Made by a program: the position numbers and the translations under genes. The notes beneath the pieces are model-generated. The model was not told where the DNA came from. It saw nothing but the letters and a program-made list of their open reading frames with translations, and made no database searches. From HK1 sp965202735 (GTDB lineage: Bacteria; Pseudomonadota; Gammaproteobacteria; HK1), in NCBI GenBank assembly GCA_965202735.1, contig OZ241844.1, positions 1,116,001-1,180,000 on the forward strand: DNA of 64,000 bases. The letters run 5' to 3'. Every line of letters starts with the position of its first letter. Position 1 is the stretch's first letter. Below, in pieces: positions 8,644-17,432 of the stretch.

Positions 8644-9537
8644 ATGGCGCTCTCGGTACCTCTCGGGGCGGTGATCGTCTCGGTCGTCATCCACTCGCTG
8701 TGGGGCGGCAATCCGGTCGCGGTCAAGTTCTCCCTGCTCGCCTTCCCGCCGCTGACCACCGCGTTCCTGCGCTTCGCGATCGGGATCGCGTGCATCGCCC
8801 TGTGGGCACGCTGGCGCGGCATCGCGCTGCGGCCGGAGAAGGGGGAGTGGCGTGCGCTCTGGATCGTCGCGCTGCTGTTCGCGGTACAGATCGCTTCGAT
8901 GAACATCGGCTTCGACCGCACGTCCGGCGCGATGGGGTCGGTGCTCATCGCCACCAACCCCCTGTTCGCGGTGATGTTCGCGCACTTCCTCGTCGCCGGA
9001 GACCGGATGACGCCGGGGAAGGCGCTGGGCCTGGCCATCGCGATGGCGGGCACTTCGCTCGCGATGCTGGAGGACGCGGACCTCGCAGCGCTCGACTTCG
9101 GCGCCGCCGGCAACTGGATCGTGCTCTCCAGCGCGGTGATGCTCGGCTTCCGCCTCGCGCTCGGCGCGCGCTTCGTGCGCCGCATCGAGCCCACCCGGGT
9201 CGTGATGTGGCAGATGGTGCTCTCGCTGCCGCTGTTCGGAGCCGGCGCGTTGTGGCTCGAGGAGATCGCGTGGGACGCGGTCGGCGCGGGCCCGATCGCG
9301 GGGCTGGTCTTTCAGGGCGTCGTGATCGCGGGAGTCGGGTTCACCGTCTCGTACCACCTGATGAGGCGCTACACGCCAAGCGTCATGATGAGCTTCAACT
9401 TCGTCTCTCCGATCGCCGGAGTGCTGTTCTCCGCATGGCTCCTGGGCGACCGCGTCGGCCCGCTCCTGCTCGCCGGGATGGCGCTGGTCGCGGTGGGGCT
9501 GTACCTCGTCGCGAGGCAGCCGCGAGCCGCGCCATGA
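8644..9537 (+). CDS. EamA-family drug/metabolite transporter
   Basis: A 297-residue inner-membrane protein with about ten hydrophobic segments arranged as two EamA repeats. It begins VSVVIHSLWGGNPVAVK and ends with the positively charged tail VARQPRAAP. The internal repeat GSVLIATNPLFAVMFAHFL and SFNFVSPIAGVLFSAWLLG are the matching helices of each half. Family members export amino acids, metabolites or drugs. No substrate is indicated by neighbours. Confidence 0.88.
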   Translation: MALSVPLGAVIVSVVIHSLWGGNPVAVKFSLLAFPPLTTAFLRFAIGIACIALWARWRGIALRPEKGEWRALWIVALLFAVQIASMNIGFDRTSGAMGSVLIATNPLFAVMFAHFLVAGDRMTPGKALGLAIAMAGTSLAMLEDADLAALDFGAAGNWIVLSSAVMLGFRLALGARFVRRIEPTRVVMWQMVLSLPLFGAGALWLEEIAWDAVGAGPIAGLVFQGVVIAGVGFTVSYHLMRRYTPSVMMSFNFVSPIAGVLFSAWLLGDRVGPLLLAGMALVAVGLYLVARQPRAAP

Positions 9538-9600
9538 CTTCCCGCCGGCCGGCGATGCCGGCGCCGATCCCGCGGGCGGGAGCGCGATGCCGCCCGCGCA

Positions 9601-10440
9601 TCAGTTCAGGCGCGTGGCGAGGGGACGCAGCCGTTCGACCCGGTCCCGGATGTCCGCCGCGTCCTCGGCGAACGGCGCCAGGCGGAGATAGCGCCGGTAG
9701 TCGTGCCAGGCGGCCCGGTGGCACTCGAGCCGGGCCAGCACATGGCCGCGCTCCCGGAGCGCCGCGGCGTCGTTCGGGTCCAGCGCCACCATGCGGTTCG
9801 ACACCACGAGCATCCGGTCGTACTCCTGCCGGCCGGCGTGGATCTGCCTGAGATTGCGCAGGATCCGCATCGCGACCTCCCGGCGCGAGGCCGGCGCGGT
9901 CGCCTGCGGAAGAACGCGGCGCGCCTGCTCCCGGCCACCGGCCATCGGTGCGAGCCGCGCCACCAGATCGGGGGACGCGAGGCGGGCGCCGCGGTTGAAC
10001 GGATCGATGAAGACCCGCCGGGCGCCGGTGGACGCCACGAGGAAGTGGGCCGGAAACGACACCGGCACGAGCGGCAGTCCCAGCCGCCAGCCGACTTCCA
10101 GATAGACCACCGAGAGCGTGATGGGGATACCGGTGCGGCGCTCGATCACGTCGTTCAGGAGGCTGTTGCGGGGGTCGAAGTAGTCGTCCCGGTTCCCGCT
10201 GAACCCCTCGACCTCGAAGAGCTGCCGATCGAGCATCGCGAGCCGCTCCGGCAGCGGCCTCGCGAGATCCGCGGCGTCGGCGATCGCATCCGCCGTCGCG
10301 TTCAGCCAGGCGAGGTACACGCCCGGGTCCAGGTCCGGGTAGACATCGGTGGCGAGCGCGAGCGCGATTCTGGCGAGATCGAGCCCTTCATCCGGCCTGG
10401 ACACGAGGGATTCAAAGCTCGGGGTCGACAGCTTCGGCAT
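9601..10440 (-). CDS. SirB1-family transglutaminase-like/TPR protein
   Basis: A 279-residue cytoplasmic protein. Residues ~40-180 form the SirB1-type transglutaminase-like domain (FSGNRDDYFDPRNSLLNDV, RRTGIPITLSVVYLEVG, FPAHFL, FIDPFNRG) and ~185-265 a helical TPR-like tail (NRMVALDPNDAAALRERG). The start MPKLSTPSFESL was chosen because the open frame upstream is not conserved in character. In other bacteria members lie near prmC/prfA, but their biochemical role is unclear. A perfect FNR-type box lies 40 bp upstream of the start. Confidence 0.85.
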   Translation of the reverse strand: MPKLSTPSFESLVSRPDEGLDLARIALALATDVYPDLDPGVYLAWLNATADAIADAADLARPLPERLAMLDRQLFEVEGFSGNRDDYFDPRNSLLNDVIERRTGIPITLSVVYLEVGWRLGLPLVPVSFPAHFLVASTGARRVFIDPFNRGARLASPDLVARLAPMAGGREQARRVLPQATAPASRREVAMRILRNLRQIHAGRQEYDRMLVVSNRMVALDPNDAAALRERGHVLARLECHRAAWHDYRRYLRLAPFAEDAADIRDRVERLRPLATRLN

Positions 10441-10992
10441 TGCATCGGGAAACGTATCGCAGCGTCGAGTCGGGATCGCTTGATCGAGATCAAGCCCCGC
10501 ATGCGCAGGGCGAACGCCGCCCCCCTCGTCGTTCGTCCGGCAACGACGCCGGACCCGCATCCGAATGGTGCGGTCCGCCGATTCCGATCACGTGGCATCC
10601 CGGCCCGGCGAAATGGCGCCGGGCCGTTGCAATCACGCACAGGAATGTGTGGATCCCGCCTATTCACTCGGGCTCGGGCGGCCAAACCCTCACCGGATCA
10701 AGCTGTTGTATTCGGCAGGCGACCCGGCATCGCGGGAACCTGCGCGTGATTGCGGAAACGAATGTACACCGGTTCCGCCCGGGACAACACTCCTGCCCGC
10801 CGGCGGGGCCTACGTTCGATCCGTGAGACCCTTCGGGTCCGGTCCCCGGAAGCCCCGGGGGCGCGGGCATCCCGCGGCGGCGGACCGGCGGGAGCCCGCC
10901 TCCCGGATCGCGTCACTGCACGGACGCGAAGCCGGACGCTGCGCATTCCGTCCGAAGAGGGCCGCGGCGGGACCCGGGCCGGGCGCTGCCGG
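10441..10992. other. 552-bp region without a recognised gene
   Basis: Lies between the starts/ends of two minus-strand genes. It holds the FNR-like box at 10480-10493. The rest is GC-rich with no recognisable protein fragment on either strand, although short open frames exist. Confidence 0.5.
10480..10493. promoter_or_regulatory. Perfect FNR/ANR-type box TTGATcgagATCAA
   Basis: The sequence TTGAT-N4-ATCAA is the exact FNR consensus palindrome. It is centred about 46 bp upstream of the SirB1-like start codon on the minus strand. Regulation by oxygen is an inference; one such 10-base match could also arise by chance in a window this size. Confidence 0.4.
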
Positions 10993-11442
10993 TCACCCCG
11001 GAGGAGCGACCCGCAGCGTGAACGTGATCGGCCCGTCGTTGGTGAGCGTGACCTGCATGTGGGCGCCGAATCGTCCGGCCTCCACGACCGGGTGCAGGGC
11101 GCGCGCCCGGGCCGTCACGTAATCGAACAGGCGTCTGCCGGTGTCCGGCGGCGCGGCGCTCGAGAGGCTCGGCCGCGCGCCCCGGCGGGTATCGGCGGCA
11201 AGGGTGATCTGGGGAACGAGCAGGAGGCCGCCGCCGATGTCGGCGACACCGAGGTTCAGCTTCCGGTCGGCGTCGGGAAACACGCGGTAGCCGATCAGGC
11301 GCTCGATCAGACGCTCGCCCTCGCGCTCGGAGTCGCCTCGCTCGACGCCGATGAGCACCATCAGGCCGCGGCCGATGGCGCCGACGGTTTCCGCCCCGAT
11401 CTCGACCCTGGCGCTCGATACGCGCTGCAGCAGTCCGATCAT
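10993..11442 (-). CDS. dtd: D-aminoacyl-tRNA deacylase
   Basis: A 149-residue protein of standard Dtd length that hydrolyses D-aminoacyl-tRNA (and Gly-tRNA-Ala). It starts MIGLLQRVSSARVEI as usual and keeps the active-site loop as LLVPQITLAAD and the cross-dimer Gly-cisPro motif as TNDGPITFTL. The canonical SQFTL is changed to PQITL here, a small departure at the first motif worth noting. It is a cytoplasmic homodimer in known cases. Confidence 0.93.
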   Translation of the reverse strand: MIGLLQRVSSARVEIGAETVGAIGRGLMVLIGVERGDSEREGERLIERLIGYRVFPDADRKLNLGVADIGGGLLLVPQITLAADTRRGARPSLSSAAPPDTGRRLFDYVTARARALHPVVEAGRFGAHMQVTLTNDGPITFTLRVAPPG

Positions 11443-11605
11443 CGCCCCCGCGGCCCCATCCGGCGCCCGTCCCCCGATGCTCCGGCGCGAACGGCCGGGC
11501 CCGTCCGTTCGCGCCGGCCCCGTGCCTCGCCGGGCGGCGCCTTCGACCGTCCCGCGGCCGGGGACCCGGCGCGGCTCGCCCGCCGCCGGGTACGACCGGT
11601 GCCGG

Positions 11606-12013
11606 TCAGGCCGCGGCCTCCCGGGGACCCTCGACGATCCGGGTCCCGAAGCTCGCCGGCGAGACGACTTCCAGCACCTCGAAGTCGTCCGAGCACGCGA
11701 TCTCGCGGTGCCGGATGCGCGGAGGCTGCAGGATGCAGTCGCCTTTCCGGATCCGGTGCACGCCCTGCCCTTCGTACTCGAACTCCGCCCAGCCGTTCAG
11801 CACCAGCACGAGCTGGAAGTCGCAGTCGTGGACATGCCACTGCTGGACCTCGTCCTGCATGCTCTTGCCGTTCGCCTTGATGATGTGCGCCACATAGTCA
11901 CCCCCGGTGGCGTCCCTGATGCCGAGATCGCGGTAGTCGAAGATCTCCCGCAGCCCGGGCGTCCAGGTGGCGTCGTCCGCCTTCGCGTGGACGAAGCTCC
12001 ATTGCCTTGCCAT
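11606..12013 (-). CDS. Small cupin-domain protein
   Basis: A 135-residue single-domain cupin. Motif 1 region reads QQWHVHDCDFQLVLVLNG and motif 2 follows as GDCILQPPRIRHREI; His residues in both could bind a metal. The start MARQWSFVHAK is preferred because the upstream extension is Arg-rich and unlike a cupin. Function unknown; such proteins range from metal-dependent enzymes to sensors. The downstream Dtd gene is on the same strand, 163 bp away. Confidence 0.8.
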   Translation of the reverse strand: MARQWSFVHAKADDATWTPGLREIFDYRDLGIRDATGGDYVAHIIKANGKSMQDEVQQWHVHDCDFQLVLVLNGWAEFEYEGQGVHRIRKGDCILQPPRIRHREIACSDDFEVLEVVSPASFGTRIVEGPREAAA

Positions 12014-12186
12014 GTCGGTCTCTCCGGTCGCATCGGTGGATTGGCGGGCGGATGATGGCACGCCGGACCGGCGCCGTCTCTCCCGGCGACACGCGGCGCC
12101 ACGACCATTCAAAGAGGCCGAGGGTTGAAGGCCCGCCCGTCATCGACAATGCTTGCGCAGGCTGGGCCGGGCGCGGTCCGCGCCGC

Positions 12187-12828
12187 TCATTGGCCGAATG
12201 TCGGGCCCCCGTCGGCCAGGTAGCGCAGCTCCTCCTCGGTGGACTCCCGGCCGAGGACCCGATTGCGATGCGGAAACCGGCCGAACCTCTCGACGATGTC
12301 GCGGTGCAGGCGCGCGTAGTGCGCGTTCTCGGCGAAGTGCTCGCGCCAGGCATCGTCCGCCTCGGCCGCGAGCGACTCGAACCGCTCGACGGACCGGCGC
12401 TGGAGGCCGGGGTCCTCGGCATGCTGGAGCGGCATGTACAGAAAGACGCGCTCGACCGGGTGCAGGGAGCGGTCCTGCCCGGACTCGATGCCGTCCACGC
12501 AGTGGGCGGCCGCCCGCGCGTCGTGCGCGAACGCGCACGGGGAGCCCCGGTGGATGTTGCGCGGCATCTGATCGAGCAGGATCACCAGCGCCAGCCGCCC
12601 GTGCGGCGTCGCGGCCCAGGCGTCCAGCCCGCCCCGCGCGGCGTCCGCGAGCAGGGCGTCGAAGCGGGTCGCACACTCGCGGTCGAAGGCGGGGTCCGTG
12701 CCGAACCAGACCGCACGGCGGCGCTCCAGCGCCTCGGGACTCCGCGTCGCGTCGCGGAACCAGAAATCCAGCACGTCCTTCGCCGGCACGCCCTGCGCCG
12801 GCACATCCTTCGGAGCTGTCGTATGCAT
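12187..12828 (-). CDS. DUF924 family protein
   Basis: A 213-residue helical protein with the DUF924 signatures VLDFWFRDATRSPEAL, FDALLADAARGGLDAW, ALVILLDQMPRNIHRG, FLYMPLQHAED and RFGRFPHRNRVLGRESTEEEL. Family members are widespread and uncharacterised, of TPR-like fold. The start is at MHTTAPKDV. The promoter region shared with the divergent gene at 13097 is occupied by C120 copy 2. Confidence 0.88.
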   Translation of the reverse strand: MHTTAPKDVPAQGVPAKDVLDFWFRDATRSPEALERRRAVWFGTDPAFDRECATRFDALLADAARGGLDAWAATPHGRLALVILLDQMPRNIHRGSPCAFAHDARAAAHCVDGIESGQDRSLHPVERVFLYMPLQHAEDPGLQRRSVERFESLAAEADDAWREHFAENAHYARLHRDIVERFGRFPHRNRVLGRESTEEELRYLADGGPTFGQ

Positions 12829-12941
12829 CGGTCGGTCCCCGCCGCGGCCGCGCCCGGTCATCCGCCGCGCTCGGGCGCAGGCGCGCGGCCGGAGAAGGAT
12901 TCCATGCAGCACGCCGGCCGTCCACCGTCTCCTGCCGCGAC

Positions 12942-13064
12942 CAGCAATCCCCGCCAGCGCCCGGGAGAGGCTGTACCGTGGTGGCATTGCGGTGCGACTT
13001 CGACCTTCGGGGCGTCGCGTCGAGGGGATTGCAGGGGCCTGTTCCCGCCTGGCGGGAATCGCTG
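12942..13064 (+). mobile_element. C120 element copy 2 in a divergent promoter region
   Basis: 123-bp forward copy from CAGCAATCCCCGCC to GGCGGGAATCGCTG. Flanks are TGCCGCGAC (12933-12941) and CGCCGCGAC (13065-13073), an 8/9 direct repeat consistent with a 9-bp target duplication. It lies between the divergent starts of the DUF924 gene (12828) and the gene at 13097, so it must carry or displace their promoters. Confidence 0.85.
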
Positions 13065-13096
13065 CGCCGCGACGGTCCCCTGGCACGGACCCTGAC

Positions 13097-13690
13097 ATGG
13101 ATGCCGCGGTCGTCCGGGCGATGGCGAAGTGGCCGAACGTCCCCGACGCGCGGGGATGGCTCTCGCTCGACCGGAGGGGCGTCTGGCGGCTGAAGGGCGA
13201 GCCGATCCCGAACCGCGCGGTGGTCGACTTCATCGCCCGGAACTATGCCTCCGACTCCCGCGGGCGGTGGTTCTTCCAGAACGGACCGCAGCGGGTGTTC
13301 GTCGACCTCGCCTACACACCGTGGGTGTACTCGCTCGACGGGCGCGGAGCGCTGGTCACGCACACGGGACGGGAGTGCGGAGCCGTCGAACGGGCATGGA
13401 TCGACGAGGCCGGCGCCATGATCCTGGCTGGCGAGCCCGGTCCCGGAATCGTGGACGACCGCGATCTGATGGCGCTCTCCGACCGCATCGCCGACGAGTC
13501 CGGCCGGCCGGTCGAGGGCGAGCTGCTGGCCGCGTTCATCGCGAGCAACCCGGGCTCGGAGCCGGAGCTGCGGCTCGCGCACGGCGACCTCCGGGTGCGG
13601 GTCGGGCGCATCGACTCCGGCGACGTTGCCGCGCTCCTGGGCTTCGACCCGCGCCCGGGCGAGGGCTCCGCGGCCGCCGGCGCGCGCTGA
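13097..13690 (+). CDS. Conserved protein of unknown function (DUF2946-like)
   Basis: A 197-residue protein with a strongly conserved-looking N-terminal half: MAKWPNVPDARGWLSLDRRG, FIARNYASDSRGRWFFQNGPQ and RVFVDLAYTPWVYSLD. I recall this pattern from a family found in beta- and gammaproteobacteria; the DUF number is from memory and may be wrong. No catalytic motif is evident. The ATG start lies directly before the conserved block. A 29-bp palindrome (13707-13735) follows the stop codon and could end transcription. Confidence 0.8.
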   Translation: MDAAVVRAMAKWPNVPDARGWLSLDRRGVWRLKGEPIPNRAVVDFIARNYASDSRGRWFFQNGPQRVFVDLAYTPWVYSLDGRGALVTHTGRECGAVERAWIDEAGAMILAGEPGPGIVDDRDLMALSDRIADESGRPVEGELLAAFIASNPGSEPELRLAHGDLRVRVGRIDSGDVAALLGFDPRPGEGSAAAGAR

Positions 13691-13706
13691 CGGACGGCTT
13701 CCCGGC

Positions 13707-13735
13707 CAGCCATTCCCGCCTGACGGGAACGGCTG
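13707..13735. repeat. 29-bp solo palindrome with C120 termini
   Basis: CAGCCATTCCCGCC, then TGA, then CGGGAACGGCTG: both C120-like termini joined back to back without the ~90-bp interior. It may be an internally deleted C120 or a related REP-like hairpin, and it could act as a terminator 16 bp after the preceding stop codon. Confidence 0.6.
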
Positions 13736-13780
13736 TCGGGCATCAGTCCGGCATCAGTCCGGCTCGCTCCCCGCGAGTCG

Positions 13781-15094
13781 ATGCACTACCATCGGAGGTG
13801 GCGCTGCCGCGTCCCTGATCCAGCCCCGGTGCTCGTTCGCCAGACCCTCGCCTCCGTCGCGGCGCTGCTGTCGTCGTACGGCCTGCTGCTGCTCGCGAAC
13901 GGACTGTTCGGGACGCTCATCGGACTGCGCACCCAGATCGAGAGCTTCTCCACCGCGGTGGCCGGCCTCGTCGTGGCCGCCTACTTCCTGGGCCTGCTGG
14001 CGGGCGGACTCCAGGCGGTGCGGGTGGTGGCCGCGGTCGGCCACATCCGCGCCTTCGCGGCGTTCGCCTCCATCATGTCGGTGTCCGCGCTCGGCATCGT
14101 CCTCGTGGTCGACGACCTCGCGTGGGCGGCGCTGCGGTTCGTCGGCGGCTTCTGCATGGCCGGCATGATCGTGGCCACCGAGAGCTGGCTCAACGAGCGC
14201 TGCACGAACGAGACCCGCGGCCAGGTGATGGCGTTCTACATGATCACCAACTACCTGGCGGCGGGCTGCGGGCAGCTCATCCTGCCGCTCGGCGACCCCG
14301 CCGGCTTCGAGCTCTTCTGCGTCGCGTCCATCATCTACTCGCTGGCCCTGGTGCCGGTACTGCTCACGCGGGCGAGCGCGCCGCGGCCGTCGCCGCCGGA
14401 ACGCGCCAGCCTGCCCGAGCTGTGGAGGCTCTCGCCGCTCGGGCTGATCGGCGCGACCGCGGCGGGCATCGCCAACACGAACTTCCAGGGGCTCGCGCCG
14501 GTGTTCGCCTACGGCGAGGGCTTCACCGTGACCCAGACGTCGGTCTTCATGGCGGCGGGGATCGTCGGAGGCCTGCTGCTGCAATGGCCCATGGGGCGGC
14601 TGTCCGATCGAGTCGACCGCCGTACCGTGCTGGCGGGGGTGGCGCTGGGAACCGCGGCGGCGTCGTTCGGTGTCTGGCTCGTGACCGGCGCGGACGGGAG
14701 GAGCTTTGTCGGCACCATCGTGCTCGTGGTCGTCTACGGCGGGCTGTCCTCCACGGTGTACTCGCTGTGCGCCGCGCATGCGAACGACTTCGCGCCTTCC
14801 GACAGGTTCGCCCAGACCGCCGGCGGACTGCTGATCGCGTACGGTCTCGGCGCGTCCACCGGGCCGGTGCTCACGTCCAGCCTGATGGAGATGTTCGGGG
14901 GGTCCACCCTGTTCATGGTCAACGCCGGGGTGCACGGGCTGCTCGGCGTGTTCGGTCTGTACCGCATGATCCGCCGCGCCCCGAAGCCGAAAGCCGGGCA
15001 GCGCCCGATCGTGCCGTCTCCGGGCGGCCAGTTCACTTCGGGCCAGCTCCACGCATCCATGCGCAACCAGACCGACCGCGACTCGCGCGCATGA
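13781..15094 (+). CDS. MFS transporter
   Basis: A ~437-residue major facilitator protein with twelve hydrophobic segments. The first starts near LASVAALLSSYGLLLLANG. The loop 2-3 region and RFVGGFCMAGMIVATESWLNE resemble the YcaD/multidrug-like branch. The loop 8-9 motif GRLSDRVDRRTVLAG (central MFS signature) is intact. The start is uncertain: ATG at 13781 gives a basic leader, and GTG at 13829 (VLVRQTLAS) would start just before the first helix. Substrate unknown. Confidence 0.88.
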   Translation: MHYHRRWRCRVPDPAPVLVRQTLASVAALLSSYGLLLLANGLFGTLIGLRTQIESFSTAVAGLVVAAYFLGLLAGGLQAVRVVAAVGHIRAFAAFASIMSVSALGIVLVVDDLAWAALRFVGGFCMAGMIVATESWLNERCTNETRGQVMAFYMITNYLAAGCGQLILPLGDPAGFELFCVASIIYSLALVPVLLTRASAPRPSPPERASLPELWRLSPLGLIGATAAGIANTNFQGLAPVFAYGEGFTVTQTSVFMAAGIVGGLLLQWPMGRLSDRVDRRTVLAGVALGTAAASFGVWLVTGADGRSFVGTIVLVVVYGGLSSTVYSLCAAHANDFAPSDRFAQTAGGLLIAYGLGASTGPVLTSSLMEMFGGSTLFMVNAGVHGLLGVFGLYRMIRRAPKPKAGQRPIVPSPGGQFTSGQLHASMRNQTDRDSRA

Positions 15095-15196
15095 CCGGCG
15101 CGGTGCGCACCGCCGCCGCCCCGGCGGCGCCCGACGATGACCCTCTCCGGCCCGCGGCCGCGAACGGGCCCCGCGGGCGGCGGACCGGGCGCGCGC

Positions 15197-15868
15197 TCAG
15201 TCGTGGATGAAGAGGTAGTCCTGCAACTGATCCCCGAGCAGGAAGGAGTGGAGGAGACGGAAGCCCGGCATGAGCCGCTCCAGCCCGCGCGGAGAGTGCC
15301 TGATGCCGTTGCGGGTCTCCGTACCGGCGCGTTCGACGCGAAAAGTGCTGTCGTCGACGATCTTGAACCGGCCGGGCCGGTCGGGGATCGTCTCGCCGGT
15401 GGACGTGGTCAGGTACAGGAGCGTCCCGCTCACGCAGTAGCCGCCGACCCGACGCATGATCGCGCGGCTCGTCGCCGCATCGAGGTAATCGAACAGGTCC
15501 CAGGCGAAGATCGCGTCGAAGCGGACATGCTCCTCGAACCCGATCGCCCGCTCGACCGCACCTTCGACGTCGCGTTCCTCTTCCGGCGCCTCCATCCCGG
15601 GGTCCTCGGCCAGGGTCCTCGCCATGTCCTCGACGTGAAGCAGGCCCGAGAACCGCGAGAGGAAGTACTCGACATTCGCCCCGCTCGAAGCTCCGAGCTC
15701 GAGAATGCCGCAACGCCCGGGCCTGGCGATATGTCTCGCCACCAGCTCGAGCCCCGGCGCCCTGAACTCGCTCTCCAGAGAAGGGGAGGTCCCCGTCTGG
15801 CGAATCGCAGGCCTGGGAATGGCGCTTCCCGCCAAACGGATCCGATCAGCTCTTCTTCCCGGAATCAT
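15197..15868 (-). CDS. Class I SAM-dependent methyltransferase
   Basis: A 223-residue protein with SAM-binding motif I CGILELGASSGANVEYF, an acidic motif (LLHVEDMARTL) and motif IV-like DAIFAWDLFDYLDAA, all in Rossmann methyltransferase order. The chosen start MIPGRR overlaps the end of the bactofilin gene by 23 bp, which suggests coupled translation. Substrate is unknown; adjacency to bactofilin hints at an envelope or polymer-related role but this is only positional inference. Confidence 0.82.
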   Translation of the reverse strand: MIPGRRADRIRLAGSAIPRPAIRQTGTSPSLESEFRAPGLELVARHIARPGRCGILELGASSGANVEYFLSRFSGLLHVEDMARTLAEDPGMEAPEEERDVEGAVERAIGFEEHVRFDAIFAWDLFDYLDAATSRAIMRRVGGYCVSGTLLYLTTSTGETIPDRPGRFKIVDDSTFRVERAGTETRNGIRHSPRGLERLMPGFRLLHSFLLGDQLQDYLFIHD

Positions 15869-16349
15869 CGGCCACGGATGCACCGAGCATGATGTCGGTG
15901 ACCTTGCCGGCGCCACCGGCGTCCGGACCCTCCATGTCGATCGCCCCCTTGAAGCGGCATCCGTCCTCCAGGGTGACCCGCGGCGCCACGATATTGCCGT
16001 GCACGCTGCCGGTCCGGGCAATGACGACCTGCTCCCGGCCGCGCAACTCGCCCTCCACGGTCCCTTCGACCCGGATGCCCTGCGCACTCACGGTGGCGTT
16101 CACCCGGCCGTCCTTGCCGACGGTGACCAGATTCTTCTTGAGCTTGATGCTCCCCTCGACCCGGCCCTGAACCACCAGGTCTTCGTCGCCCGTCATTTCC
16201 CCCTGGATGAAAATGGACGGACCGACCATGGAGCCTTCATTCCCGCGGGGCGCGACAGCGGGTGGCGGGTCGGTTTTCAGGCCCGAGGGCTCATGGCGGA
16301 CGTTCGCCGATGCGCCTGATTCCGTCGGTTCGTTTCTCTGCTTGAACAT
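15846..16349 (-). CDS. Bactofilin (polymer-forming cytoskeletal protein)
   Basis: A 167-residue protein with a flexible N-terminal tail (1-40) and a central right-handed beta-helix domain built from short hydrophobic repeats: GEMTGDEDLVVQGRVEGSI, LVTVGKDGRVNATVSAQGI, REQVVIARTGSVHGNIVAPRV. This is the bactofilin (CcmA/BacA) fold, which self-assembles into filaments at the inner membrane and helps place cell-wall enzymes. The C-terminal tail is Gly/Ala/Lys-rich. It is transcribed into the methyltransferase gene. Confidence 0.92.
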   Translation of the reverse strand: MFKQRNEPTESGASANVRHEPSGLKTDPPPAVAPRGNEGSMVGPSIFIQGEMTGDEDLVVQGRVEGSIKLKKNLVTVGKDGRVNATVSAQGIRVEGTVEGELRGREQVVIARTGSVHGNIVAPRVTLEDGCRFKGAIDMEGPDAGGAGKVTDIMLGASVADDSGKKS

Positions 16350-16536
16350 ATTGGGTCTCCTTGGCCGAGGCGCGTGTCCGGAAAACGCGGACCGACGCGA
16401 GGGAATTCGTCATTACCGGCAGCGGCAGGGCAGACCGGCATCTGGTCAGGAGTATAGCGATAATTGCCGGAGCGACCACCGCGAGGCGCGAGGCGCCGCG
16501 GGACATGCGGGAATTGCCGCCACAGGACGAACGACG

Positions 16537-17244
16537 ATGACCCCGACTCGCCTGCTGACCGTGTATGAACGCTCCGGATGCCACCTGTGCGACGACATGG
16601 CGTCCACGCTGTCGGAGTGGAAGGCGGAGCTCGGGTTCGAGATCGAGCGTGTCGACATCGACGCGTCGCCCGGCCTCGCCGCCCGCTACGGCACGCGGGT
16701 GCCCGTGCTGGCATACGGCTCGGTCGAGGTCTGCGACTACTTCCTCGACCTCGACGCATTGCGCCGCGCCCTCGGGGACGGAGCGTCGCCGGCGCCGGAC
16801 GCGCCCGGAGGCTCGAGTCCGTCCGATGGCTCCGGGGAGGACCGCGGCTCGCTGCGGGATGCCGGTCGATATCCGCGGATCTACGCGATCGTGAGGCGCA
16901 TCCCCCACGGCCGGGTCGCCACCTACGGGCAGATCGCGGCCGTGGAGGGGAGCTCCACGGCGCGGATGGTCGGCTACGCCCTGGCGGCGCTCCCCGGGTC
17001 GAACCGGGCCGTTCCCTGGCAGCGGGTGCTGAATGCCGCCGGAACGGTGAGCGAACGAAGCGGCGGCGGCGGGACCTCGCGCCAGCGCCGGGCCCTCGAA
17101 GCCGAGGGCGTCGTGTTCGACGCGACGGGGCGCATCGACTTCGACACGTCCGGCTGGGACGGCCCCGACCCGGACTGGATCGAGCGCCACGGATTCCATC
17201 CCGCGCCGCGGCCACGCGCGACCGGGCGGCGGCGCCGCGACTGA
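16537..17244 (+). CDS. Glutaredoxin-like (DUF836) plus alkyltransferase-like (ATL) fusion
   Basis: A 235-residue two-domain protein. Residues 1-80 are a glutaredoxin-like/DUF836 domain with a CHLC redox motif (C15, C18) and the cis-proline region TRVPVLAYG. A Gly/Ser/Asp linker (82-108) leads to an alkyltransferase-like domain (112-175): PRIYAIVRRIPHGRVATYGQ, the nucleotide-flipping arginine finger R133 in TARMVGYAL, and AVPWQRVL. The active-site cysteine of true O6-alkylguanine transferases (PCHRV) is tryptophan here (W151), as in ATL proteins that flag alkylated guanine for nucleotide excision repair. The fusion to a thiol domain is unusual in my knowledge. Confidence 0.88.
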   Translation: MTPTRLLTVYERSGCHLCDDMASTLSEWKAELGFEIERVDIDASPGLAARYGTRVPVLAYGSVEVCDYFLDLDALRRALGDGASPAPDAPGGSSPSDGSGEDRGSLRDAGRYPRIYAIVRRIPHGRVATYGQIAAVEGSSTARMVGYALAALPGSNRAVPWQRVLNAAGTVSERSGGGGTSRQRRALEAEGVVFDATGRIDFDTSGWDGPDPDWIERHGFHPAPRPRATGRRRRD

Positions 17245-17352
17245 CGGGACGGCGCGGACCACGCGGCCACGCGCAGGCGGACGCCGCCGCGACCGACGGG
17301 ACGGCGCGGACCACGCGGCCACGCGCAGGCGGACGCCGCCGCGACTGACGGG
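17237..17352. repeat. 52-bp tandem repeat (2 copies plus start of a third)
   Basis: Units beginning GCGAC(T/C)GACGGG start at 17237, 17289 and 17341, an exact 52-bp period. The first unit overlaps the stop codon of the DUF836-ATL gene, so the repeat grew from that gene's 3' end. Confidence 0.9.
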
Positions 17353-17432
17353 GGCGGCCCGCGCCCTCGCAATCCGCCCGTGCAATCCGGCCCGCCGCCG
17401 TGCACCGCGACGTGCACTACAATGGCGCCGCG

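Noticed and set aside
10441..10992. Possible small gene
   Set aside because: Short open frames on both strands show no conserved motif or ribosome binding site; left as unassigned intergenic.
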